9,629 nucleotides of DNA from Cypionkella sp. (GTDB lineage Bacteria > Pseudomonadota > Alphaproteobacteria > Rhodobacterales > Rhodobacteraceae). A model generated the notes under the pieces. The model searched no databases and had not been told where the DNA came from. It saw only the letters and a list, made by a program, of their open reading frames with translations. Each line of letters begins with the position of its first letter. Positions within the stretch are counted from its first letter, which is position 1. A program made the position numbers and the translations under genes. The DNA is taken from assembly GCA_023255415.1 (NCBI GenBank), contig JALRIN010000058.1:1-9629 (forward strand), in the 5' to 3' direction. This document shows positions 1 through 6,525 of the stretch, piece by piece.

Positions 1-71
1 CACTGGCCCTGCCCCGCGCAAATAACCCTTCGATTCCCCCGTTAGAAACAGCCAAGCCCTCAGGTGCCCCT
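1..71. other. Upstream region of glucokinase
   Basis: The only supported element is the AGG Shine-Dalgarno core at 62-64. No promoter is convincing. The frames entering from the left edge are too short to say whether an upstream gene ends here; one frame stops at 23-25 and another at 43-45. Confidence 0.4.
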
Positions 72-1043
72 ATGACCACGCCTCTTAATCTTGTTGCTGA
101 CATCGGCGGCACCAACACCCGGGTTGCGCTTGCCGATGGCAAGGCGGTGCGCCAAGACAGCATCCGGCGCTATGCCAATGCCGATTTCCCAAGCTTGGAG
201 CCAGTGTTGCAACGCTATCTGGCCGAGGAAGCCATCGCGCGGGTCGAGGGGGCTTGTGTTGCCGCCGCAGGCCCGGTGCGCGACGGCGTGGCGGTGATGA
301 CCAATCTGGCCTGGACGATTGACGCCGCCCAACTGACCCGCGCCACCGGCGCCGCGCATACCGCGATTTTGAACGATCTGCAGGCGCAGGGCCATGCGCT
401 CGGCCATATCGCCCCGCAGTTTCTGCGCCCGCTGATCGCAGGCCCGCAGCAAAGCGGGGCGGCTATGCTGGTGGTGGGTGTGGGCACCGGCATGAATGCG
501 GCCCCGGTGCATAACACCGCTTGGGGGCGGGTGGTTGCGGCTTCGGAATGCGGCCATATCGCGATGCCTGTCCGCAATGAAACCGACTTTCGCCTGATGA
601 AATTCATCGAAGGCCACGGTCCGCATGCGCATGGTTTTGCGGGGGTCGAAGACATTCTTGCAGGGCGCGGGCTGGAACGGCTGCACGCCTTTGTCACCCA
701 TGAGGCGGGGACGATGGAGGAACTGGGGGCGGCGCAGATCATGCAGGCCCTTGGCGCAGGTGATCCGCTGGCGCGGCAAACCGCGGCGCTTTATGTGCGG
801 CTTTTGGGCAATGAGCTGGGCAATCTGGCGCTGATCCACCTGCCTTTTGGCGGGCTTTATCTGATCGGCGGCGTGGCGCGCGCCATGGTGCCCTATATGG
901 CCGAGATGGGGCTGACCGAAGCCTTCCGCGATAAGGGGCGCTTTGGCGATTTCATGAAAGATTTCGCAGTCTTCGCGGTCGAAGATGACTACGCAGCCCT
1001 GACCGGCTGCGCCGCCTTCCTGACCAATGCGGCGGCAGCCTAG
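72..1043 (+). CDS. glk: Glucokinase (ATP-dependent, bacterial Glk family)
   Basis: Predicted cytosolic enzyme that phosphorylates glucose to glucose 6-phosphate with ATP, feeding Entner-Doudoroff or glycolytic breakdown. The 323-residue length is normal for the family. Visible motifs are the N-terminal phosphate-binding DIGGTNTR (residues 10-17), the catalytic-base region LND with D102, a second phosphate motif GVGTGMN, the sugar-binding E-C-G-H (E159, H162; the family usually has EGGH), VEDILAGRGL with another likely sugar-contacting Glu, and a C-terminal GGVARAM resembling the adenosine-binding GGI segment. The ATG at 72 is chosen because an AGG Shine-Dalgarno core (62-64) lies 7 nt upstream and the conserved motif starts at residue 10. 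The frame stays open to the left edge, but nothing conserved is encoded there. The stop overlaps that of the convergent esterase. Confidence 0.93.
   Translation: MTTPLNLVADIGGTNTRVALADGKAVRQDSIRRYANADFPSLEPVLQRYLAEEAIARVEGACVAAAGPVRDGVAVMTNLAWTIDAAQLTRATGAAHTAILNDLQAQGHALGHIAPQFLRPLIAGPQQSGAAMLVVGVGTGMNAAPVHNTAWGRVVAASECGHIAMPVRNETDFRLMKFIEGHGPHAHGFAGVEDILAGRGLERLHAFVTHEAGTMEELGAAQIMQALGAGDPLARQTAALYVRLLGNELGNLALIHLPFGGLYLIGGVARAMVPYMAEMGLTEAFRDKGRFGDFMKDFAVFAVEDDYAALTGCAAFLTNAAAA
1040..1043. other. CTAG palindrome serving as both stop codons of convergent genes
   Basis: The plus-strand glucokinase stops with TAG at 1041-1043. The minus-strand esterase stops with TAG read from 1042 to 1040. 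Both sit in the self-complementary CTAG, inside the 8-bp palindrome GCCTAGGC (1038-1045). There is no room between the genes for a conventional terminator, so each transcript must end inside the other gene or use a factor-dependent signal. Confidence 0.95.
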
Positions 1044-1711
1044 GCCAAAGGCTTTGGCAGGCGCTCGGTGATAAAGCTGAGCGCCACGCCCAAACCGTCT
1101 TGCGAAATGCCATGGCCCCCGCCCTGCATCACATGCGCAAAAACCTTGAAGCCATTGGCAACAAGCGTATTTCCTGCCGCCTGCATTTCGCCAAAAGGCA
1201 CCACATCATCGCGATCACCGTGCATCAACAAGACTTCAGGTTTTACCGTCATCTCCATCGCCAAAGTATTGGGGCGCATCAGTTTTCCCGAAATCGCTAC
1301 CAGCCCTGCGATGGTGTCAGACCGCCGGGGTGCGACATGCAGACCCATCATCGCGCCTTGACTAAACCCCACCAAAACCAGTTCAGAGGCCGAAACACCT
1401 TCGGCCTGTAAGGTGATGTCAATAAAAGCATTCAGATCATCGGCGGCTTGGTTCATCGCCACCGCGGATTGAACTTCACTCGAGCCATCAAAGCGCGGGA
1501 TCGGGAACCACTGGCGGCCAAAGCCGCTGGCCGCACAGGCCTGCGGCGCGTCGGGGGCATAGAACACCGTATCGGGCAAATGCGGCCCCAAGACATCGGC
1601 AATCCCCAACAGATCGGCGCCATCGGCCCCGTAGCCATGCAAAAAGATCACCACCGAGCCAGCTTTGCCCGACACCGAAGCCTTGCGGCCAAATTTCAAC
1701 GCTCTGCTCAT
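1040..1711 (-). CDS. Alpha/beta-hydrolase esterase (phospholipase/carboxylesterase family, Abhydrolase_2)
   Basis: Predicted serine hydrolase of about 24 kDa (223 aa), acting on small esters or lysophospholipid-like substrates; the natural substrate cannot be read from sequence. The fold is complete: an oxyanion-hole segment FLHGYGADG (residues 23-31), the nucleophile elbow GFSQG with S117, the acid in HGDRDDVVP (D168), and the catalytic histidine in GGGHGIS (H200). No signal peptide is seen, so it is probably cytosolic. It lies 16 bp downstream of the DNA glycosylase gene on the same strand, so the two are probably cotranscribed. A G-rich AGGGGCAGGG stretch upstream of the ATG at 1711 could act as ribosome binding site. 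Family-level assignment is firm; carboxylesterase, lysophospholipase or thioesterase activity is open. Confidence 0.88.
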   Translation of the reverse strand: MSRALKFGRKASVSGKAGSVVIFLHGYGADGADLLGIADVLGPHLPDTVFYAPDAPQACAASGFGRQWFPIPRFDGSSEVQSAVAMNQAADDLNAFIDITLQAEGVSASELVLVGFSQGAMMGLHVAPRRSDTIAGLVAISGKLMRPNTLAMEMTVKPEVLLMHGDRDDVVPFGEMQAAGNTLVANGFKVFAHVMQGGGHGISQDGLGVALSFITERLPKPLA

Positions 1712-1727
1712 AGAAATGACCCTGCCC

Positions 1728-2354
1728 CTAAATGCCGTCTCGCGATTTCACCACATGGTAATAGGCAAACAAACAGCGCGCCGCAACCGCGCGCCACGGG
1801 CTCCACGCCAGCGACATCTGGCGCAAGGCGGGTTCAGAAGGGCGCGCGGGCAGATCAAACAGATGCTTTGCCGCCTCTTGCAGCGCCAGATCATTGGGCG
1901 CAAACACATCCGCCCGCCCCAGCGCGAACATGGCATAGATCTCCGCCGTCCAGCGGCCAACGCCTTTGACCGCAACCAAAGTCTCGATCACCTGATCATC
2001 GGGCAAATCGCGCAGCGCATCAAAGTCCACCGCCGAATGTGCCAGCGCCAGCGCATAGCTGGCCTTTTGCCGGCTTAGCCCTGCCGCGCGCAGGTCGTCT
2101 TCGCCCGCAAGCGCCACCGCCGCGCGGCTGTTATAGCCCGCAGCCGCCATCCGCGCCCGAATGGCATTGGCCGAAGCCACCGAGACCTGCTGCGAGATGA
2201 TCGCCTCCAACAGGGCGGAAAACCCATCAGGCTTGCGCCGCAGCGGCAGATCGCCGACCAAAGCCAAGGCGCGGGCAAAGCGCGGATCGTGCCCTGCCAG
2301 CCATGCCGCCCCCTCGGCCAGATCCGCAGGCCCTGTGATCAAACGCCCCACCAT
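1728..2354 (-). CDS. alkA: DNA-3-methyladenine glycosylase II-like base-excision enzyme (HhH-GPD superfamily)
   Basis: Predicted to remove alkylated bases such as 3-methyladenine from DNA, the first step of base-excision repair. The 208-residue product is the short, catalytic-core form common in alphaproteobacteria and lacks the extra N-terminal domain of E. coli AlkA. The helix-hairpin-helix is LVAVKGVGRWTAE (about 126-138). The following APNDLALQ supplies the expected catalytic aspartate D155, aligned to the PDD segment of AlkA. The C-terminal WSPWRAVAARCLFAYY matches the family's W-x-PWR ending. The frame is open further upstream, but the ATG at 2354 is preferred: a GAGGGA Shine-Dalgarno sequence (2359-2364, minus strand) precedes it and the upstream residues are unlike the family. 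First gene of a probable alkA-esterase unit, divergent from the MFS gene. The symbol is by family; it may not be orthologous to the Ada-regulated E. coli gene. Confidence 0.88.
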   Translation of the reverse strand: MVGRLITGPADLAEGAAWLAGHDPRFARALALVGDLPLRRKPDGFSALLEAIISQQVSVASANAIRARMAAAGYNSRAAVALAGEDDLRAAGLSRQKASYALALAHSAVDFDALRDLPDDQVIETLVAVKGVGRWTAEIYAMFALGRADVFAPNDLALQEAAKHLFDLPARPSEPALRQMSLAWSPWRAVAARCLFAYYHVVKSRDGI

Positions 2355-2411
2355 TGTTTCCCTCACAATAATTCGCTTGCAGCACGCCAAGCCGCATTCT
2401 ACCGATACCGC
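2355..2411. promoter_or_regulatory. Divergent intergenic region, alkA-like / MFS
   Basis: This 57-bp gap must hold start signals for both divergent units. Seen directly: the minus-strand Shine-Dalgarno GAGGGA at 2359-2364 and an AT-rich patch, CACAATAATTC, at 2364-2374. I find no convincing -35/-10 pair in either direction. A minus-strand TATTGT at 2366-2371 resembles a -10 box but has no well-placed -35, and the plus-strand TTGCAG at 2377-2382 has no good partner. Confidence 0.4.
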
Positions 2412-3617
2412 ATGATGACAGATCAAGACAGCCTCGCCCGTAGAAATGTTGCCGTTCTGGTGGCTGCCCAAGCAATCCTTGGTGCACAAATGCCAATGAT
2501 TTTCACCTTTGGCGGGCTTGCGGGCCAGTCTTTGGCGACAAATGCCTGCTTTGCCACCCTGCCGATCTCGATGATCGTATTGGGGTCGATGCTGACGGCG
2601 ACGCCGCTGTCAAGCCTTATGCAGCGCAAGGGGCGCCGCGTTGGCTTTGTGGTGGGGGCCTTGGGTGGCGCGCTTGGGGCTGCGATTTCGGCCTATGGTC
2701 TGCTGCAAAGCTCGTTCTTTTTCCTTTGTCTGGGGTCGCTGTTCACTGGCATTTATATGTCAGCGCAGGGCTTTTACCGCTTTGCCGCCGCGGATCGCGC
2801 CTCGGATGCGTTCCGGCCCAAGGCGATTTCCTATGTGATGGCGGGCGGGCTGTTGTCGGCGGTGATCGGCCCGCAGCTTGGCGCGGCCACAGTTGACGCA
2901 ATGGTGGTGCCGTTTCTGGGCATTTACCTTGCGGTGGTGGTGCTTAACCTTTTGGGCATGATCATGTTTGTGTTTCTGGACATCCCGGTGCCGGATCGCA
3001 ACACCTTTGCAGGCGTTGTGGCGCGCAGCAGGGTCGAGCTGATGAAGACCCCGCGTGTCGTCGTGGCGGTAATTGTGGCTGCGGTTTCTTATGCGCTGAT
3101 GAATCTGGTGATGACCTCGACCCCGCTGGCGGTTGTGGGCTGCGGCTTTGGCAAGGGGGCTGCGGGGCATATTGTCACCAGCCATGTGCTGGCGATGTAT
3201 GCGCCTTCGTTTATCACTGGCCATGTCATCGCGCGCTTTGGCGTCGAAAAGGTGATGGCGACGGGTCTGGTTATTCTGGCAGCGGCTGGCGCGGTGGCGA
3301 TTGCGGGCGTCGATCTGATGAACTTTTATGCAGCGCTGATCTTGCTGGGCGTCGGATGGAACTTTGGCTTTATCGGCGCGACCACTATGTTGACAGGATC
3401 GGTGGCGCCTTCAGAGCGCGGCCGGATGCAGGGGCTGAACGATCTGATCGTCTTTGGCGGCGTCACCCTTGCCAGCCTGTCTTCGGGCGGCTTGATGAAC
3501 TGCTCGGGCTCGTCTGTGCAGGCGGGTTGGTCGGCGGTGAATATGGCGATGCTGCCGTTTCTGGTCTTGGCCGGTGGCGCGCTGATATGGCTGGCGATGC
3601 GCCCCAAATCGGCATGA
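2412..3617 (+). CDS. MFS transporter, 12-TM type
   Basis: Integral inner-membrane protein of the major facilitator superfamily (401 aa), a proton-driven porter or efflux pump of unknown substrate. It is hydrophobic throughout, with roughly 12 predicted membrane spans. The loop between spans 2 and 3 carries a motif-A-like segment LMQRKGRRVGF; the usual aspartate (DRxGRR) is Gln here. Small-residue-rich spans (GALGGALGAA) fit the family. The start is ATGATG (2412 or 2415); an earlier in-frame start at 2289 would lie inside the divergent glycosylase gene and adds a non-membrane arginine/proline-rich stretch, so I reject it. No clear Shine-Dalgarno precedes the start, so initiation may be weak or leaderless. 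The stop overlaps the start of the acetyltransferase gene by ATGA, indicating coupled translation. Confidence 0.87.
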   Translation: MMTDQDSLARRNVAVLVAAQAILGAQMPMIFTFGGLAGQSLATNACFATLPISMIVLGSMLTATPLSSLMQRKGRRVGFVVGALGGALGAAISAYGLLQSSFFFLCLGSLFTGIYMSAQGFYRFAAADRASDAFRPKAISYVMAGGLLSAVIGPQLGAATVDAMVVPFLGIYLAVVVLNLLGMIMFVFLDIPVPDRNTFAGVVARSRVELMKTPRVVVAVIVAAVSYALMNLVMTSTPLAVVGCGFGKGAAGHIVTSHVLAMYAPSFITGHVIARFGVEKVMATGLVILAAAGAVAIAGVDLMNFYAALILLGVGWNFGFIGATTMLTGSVAPSERGRMQGLNDLIVFGGVTLASLSSGGLMNCSGSSVQAGWSAVNMAMLPFLVLAGGALIWLAMRPKSA

Positions 3618-4057
3618 TCCGCGCGGCCACCCTTGCCGATCTGCCGCAGCTGGTGGCGCTGATCACGGGGCTTGCCGCACATCACAGCGATGCGGCGACG
3701 GTGACACAAGCGACAGTTGCACGCGATGTTTTTGGCCCGCACCCCTGCCTGCAAATCCTGGTGGCCGAGGCTGCTGATGGCCTACAAGCCTATGCGGCCC
3801 TCACCCAGCTTGCCCGGCTGCAATGGGGCCAGCGCGGCATGGATCTGCATCATCTTTACGTCGCAGAAAACGCACGTGGCACGGGTCTGGGCACGCGGCT
3901 GATCCAAGCGGTCACCGATCTTGCGCGGGCGCAAGGCTGCAGCTATCTGACCGTCTCGGCACTTGCCAGCAACCCCCGCGCGCAAGACTTTTACACCAAG
4001 CGCGGCTTTCGCTCTGCCCCTGTCAGCGGCCAGCGCTTTGCCTTGGATCTGGGCTAA
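3614..4057 (+). CDS. GNAT-family N-acetyltransferase
   Basis: Small cytosolic acetyl-CoA-dependent acetyltransferase (147 aa), a complete single GNAT domain. The acetyl-CoA pyrophosphate-binding motif A is ARGTGLGTRL (R88-G93, the R-x-x-G-x-G pattern), preceded by strand beta-4 in MDLHHLYV. The C-terminal NPRAQDFYTKRGF is the typical motif-B segment with the family's conserved Tyr. The LHHLYV-x-x-x-x-RG arrangement resembles diamine or small-amine acetyltransferases, but the acceptor cannot be determined. The ATG at 3614 overlaps the MFS stop by 4 bp, and a longer upstream frame would run inside the MFS gene. It ends 17 bp before the convergent NDUFAF6-like gene. Pairing with a transporter suggests acetylation and export of a related compound, which is inference only. 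Confidence 0.88.
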   Translation: MIRAATLADLPQLVALITGLAAHHSDAATVTQATVARDVFGPHPCLQILVAEAADGLQAYAALTQLARLQWGQRGMDLHHLYVAENARGTGLGTRLIQAVTDLARAQGCSYLTVSALASNPRAQDFYTKRGFRSAPVSGQRFALDLG

Positions 4058-4074
4058 AGGCTACCAGCGCGCCC

Positions 4075-4827
4075 TTACCACCGCCCCGTCAGCGCGGCCC
4101 AGGTCAGCCGACCGCGCCGCGCAAATTCCGACAGCCCCATCGCGCCATCGGCCACCAGCCGCGGATCAGCCGCCACCTGCGCCAGCAAGGGCTCGGCCTG
4201 CCAGCCTGCCAGCATCGCAGGCCCCAGATCGCGCCGCAGTGCCTTTGCAAAGCGGATCTTTTCCAGCCCGGTCTGGGCCAGTGCTGCAATCGCAGCTGGG
4301 CGGCCATCGACCAAGGGCAGCTTGCCACGCGCCTCTAACTCTGGCACTGCGCGCAGAAAATTCGCCAGCCCCAAGCCCCAGCCATAGGCCCGCGCATAGG
4401 GTTCAGCCCGCAAGGGCGCCCCGCAAGCCTTGGCAGCAAGCCACATCAAAGCCCCTGCCGTCTCGTCCAGATAGCGATCAAAATGCGCCGCATCCTCAAA
4501 GCCGTCGGCGTAGATATCCCAGCGCCGCGCCGCAACCAAACGGTCAAACACCTCGACCGGAAGCTCTGCCTCAGCGATCAGCCCGTGCAATGGCCCCGCC
4601 ACCTCATGCGCGCGCGCACGCGGTTCTGCCACCACATCGCGCCACCATTGCAACCGCATCTCGGCGATCATCGGCTCTTTGGTCACCCAAGGCGCGCGGG
4701 CGACCTCAAAGTTAAAGGCGTAAAGCACAAACAACCGCCCCCGCAGCGCCACAGGTGCCGCCATAACGGCAGCAAAGCGGTCAGGATCGCCACGCTCGAC
4801 CAAGCCCGCACAGGCGGCAAAGCTCAT
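4075..4827 (-). CDS. NDUFAF6-like protein, squalene/phytoene synthase fold, probably non-catalytic
   Basis: 250-residue protein of the squalene/phytoene synthase family that lacks what a prenyl synthase needs. Where active enzymes carry LYAFCR-x-x-DD-x-x-D, it has LYAFNFEVARAPW (35-47). Where they have N-x-x-RD-x-x-ED, it has NFLRAVPEL (156-164). The surrounding pattern, AFNFEVA followed by MRLQWWRDVV (57-66), matches what I recall of human NDUFAF6 (AFNVELA ... MRMQFWKKTV), a mitochondrial complex I assembly factor. The best call is a bacterial relative helping assemble NADH:quinone oxidoreductase; direct evidence in bacteria is lacking as far as I know. The ATG at 4827 overlaps the cimA stop by ATGA, so it is preferred over an in-frame start at 4860 inside cimA. 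Last gene of the minus-strand block. No hopanoid or carotenoid genes are nearby. Confidence 0.83.
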   Translation of the reverse strand: MSFAACAGLVERGDPDRFAAVMAAPVALRGRLFVLYAFNFEVARAPWVTKEPMIAEMRLQWWRDVVAEPRARAHEVAGPLHGLIAEAELPVEVFDRLVAARRWDIYADGFEDAAHFDRYLDETAGALMWLAAKACGAPLRAEPYARAYGWGLGLANFLRAVPELEARGKLPLVDGRPAAIAALAQTGLEKIRFAKALRRDLGPAMLAGWQAEPLLAQVAADPRLVADGAMGLSEFARRGRLTWAALTGRW

Positions 4828-6443
4828 AGCGGCTGGCCCACATCGCGGATCAGCTTCCAATTGATCGCATCCAGCAACGCCTCGAAACTGGCGTCAACGA
4901 TATTGGCCGAGACCCCCACGGTTGACCAACCGCGCCCAGCACTGTCTTCGCTGTCGATGATCACGCGGGTGACAGCCTCGGTTCCGCCTTGGGTGATCCG
5001 CACCTTGAAATCCACCAGATGCAGATCGTCGATCACGCTCTGATAGGGGCCCAGATCCTTGGCCAAGGCCTTGGCCAAAGCGTTCACCGGCCCGCGATCG
5101 GTGCCGTTCTCGTCCATGCTTTCACTGACCGAAAGCATCTTCTTCTCGCCCACCTTCACCACCACCACGGCCTCCGACAGGCTGACCATGCGGTCGTATT
5201 TGTTCTTGCGCCGCTCCACCGTGACCCGGTAGCGCTTGACCTCAAAGAAATCCGGCATCAGCCCCAATTCGCGGCGCGCAAGCAGCTCAAAGCTTGCCTG
5301 CGCTCCGTCATAGGCATAGCCCTGATCCTCGCGCTCCTTGATCACTTCTAAAATCCGCCCCATGCGCGGATCTTTGGCCTCGACCGCAATCCCCGCCGCC
5401 GCCAGCCGCGCGCGCAGGTTTGATTGCCCGGCCTGATTAGACATCGGAATGATGCGCGCATTGCCAACACGCTCGGGGGCTATATGCTCATAGGTGCTGG
5501 GGTCTTTCATAATCGCACTAGCATGCAACCCCGCCTTATGGGCAAAGGCACTGGCGCCGACATAAGGCGCGCTGCGCAAAGGCACGCGGTTCAAAATATC
5601 ATCCAAGCTGCGCGACAGGCGCAGCAGGCCTGCAAGACCGGCCTCACTGACTCCAATTTTCAACTGGCTCGCATAGGGCTCTTTCAACATCAAGGTCGGG
5701 ATCAACGTCACCAGATTGGCATTGCCACAGCGCTCGCCCAAACCGTTCAAAGTGCCCTGCACCTGCCGCGCCCCCGCCTCGACCGCCGCCAGCGAATTGG
5801 CCACCGCATTGCCGGTGTCATCATGGCAATGGATGCCCAACCGGCTGCCTGCAATGCCACTGGCGATCACTTCAGCCACCACCCGCCCCACTTCCGAAGG
5901 CAAGGTGCCGCCGTTGGTATCGCACAGCACAATCCAACGCGCCCCAGCCTGATAGGCCGCCTGCAAACAAGCCAGCGCATAGCCAGGATTGGCGCGGTAG
6001 CCATCAAAGAAATGCTCGGCGTCAAACAAAGCCTCGCGCCCCTGCCCGACCACATGCGCAAAAGACGCCGCGATCGCCTCAAGGTTTTCCTCCAAGCTCA
6101 CCCCAAGCGCCGTGGTGACGTGAAAATCGTGACATTTGCCAACCAAACAGACCGCCGGCGTGCCCGCATCCAGCACCGCCGCCAAAACATCATCATTCTG
6201 CGCCGACCGCCCCACCCGCTTGGTCATGCCAAAAGCCGTCATCGTCGCACGCCCTTGCGGCACCGACGTGAAAAACTCACTGTCGGTCGGATTGGCCCCC
6301 GGCCAACCGCCCTCGATATAATCCACCCCTAAACCATCCAGCGCAGCAGCAATCTGCAGTTTTTCCAAGGTGGAAAACTGCACCCCTTGCGTCTGCTGGC
6401 CATCGCGCAGGGTGGTGTCAAACAGATAAAGCCGCTCTTTCAT
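4824..6443 (-). CDS. cimA: (R)-citramalate synthase, long type with C-terminal regulatory domain
   Basis: Condenses pyruvate with acetyl-CoA to (R)-citramalate, the first step of the threonine-independent isoleucine route; soluble cytosolic enzyme. The 539-residue length fits the citramalate synthase family. The N-terminal TIM-barrel (HMGL-like, about 1-275) shows FDTTLRDGQQ (8-17, metal/catalytic R13-D14), the divalent-metal ligand pair H205 and H207 in GIHCHDDTGNA, and the signature GLGERCGNANL (234-244). The C-terminal third (about 390-530) is the LeuA-type allosteric/dimerisation domain, so feedback inhibition by isoleucine is likely. The ATG at 6443 is supported by AAAGGG about 7 nt upstream. 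It follows cysS across an 82-bp gap with a strong hairpin, and its stop overlaps the next gene. A role as 2-isopropylmalate or homocitrate synthase is less likely given the long form and the opening sequence. Confidence 0.92.
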   Translation of the reverse strand: MKERLYLFDTTLRDGQQTQGVQFSTLEKLQIAAALDGLGVDYIEGGWPGANPTDSEFFTSVPQGRATMTAFGMTKRVGRSAQNDDVLAAVLDAGTPAVCLVGKCHDFHVTTALGVSLEENLEAIAASFAHVVGQGREALFDAEHFFDGYRANPGYALACLQAAYQAGARWIVLCDTNGGTLPSEVGRVVAEVIASGIAGSRLGIHCHDDTGNAVANSLAAVEAGARQVQGTLNGLGERCGNANLVTLIPTLMLKEPYASQLKIGVSEAGLAGLLRLSRSLDDILNRVPLRSAPYVGASAFAHKAGLHASAIMKDPSTYEHIAPERVGNARIIPMSNQAGQSNLRARLAAAGIAVEAKDPRMGRILEVIKEREDQGYAYDGAQASFELLARRELGLMPDFFEVKRYRVTVERRKNKYDRMVSLSEAVVVVKVGEKKMLSVSESMDENGTDRGPVNALAKALAKDLGPYQSVIDDLHLVDFKVRITQGGTEAVTRVIIDSEDSAGRGWSTVGVSANIVDASFEALLDAINWKLIRDVGQPL

Positions 6444-6473
6444 CGCTTGGCCCTTTCATCTTGGGACAAATAT

Positions 6474-6506
6474 CCTCGGGGGTTCGGGGGGGGGAACCCC
6501 CCGAGG
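6474..6506. terminator. G-rich inverted repeat between cysS and cimA, possible terminator or dispersed repeat
   Basis: The left arm CCTCGGGGGTTC (6474-6485) pairs with the right arm GAACCCCCCGAGG (6494-6506), with one extra C in the right arm and a loop of eight G. The G run 6486-6494 could also pair with the C run 6497-6502, so alternative folds compete. It lies 20 bp downstream of the cysS stop and about 30 bp upstream of cimA. On the transcribed minus strand the stem is followed by ATATTTGT rather than a U-tract, so it is not a classic intrinsic terminator. It could be a processing or attenuating hairpin. From memory it resembles palindromes scattered between Rhodobacteraceae genes. Confidence 0.55.
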
Positions 6507-6525
6507 TTTGCCAGATGCGCAAGGC

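Noticed and set aside
60..839. 259-codon minus-strand frame across glucokinase
   Set aside because: Overlaps the conserved glucokinase motifs on the other strand and resembles no protein family I know.
2289..2411. N-terminal extension of the MFS protein
   Set aside because: It would overlap the divergent glycosylase start, encodes a Pro/Arg-rich stretch unlike MFS proteins, and the ATGATG at 2412 directly precedes the typical N-terminus.
5424..6332. 302-codon open frame on the plus strand opposite cimA
   Set aside because: Antisense shadow of cimA with biased Arg/Gln/His composition and no domain or ribosome binding site.
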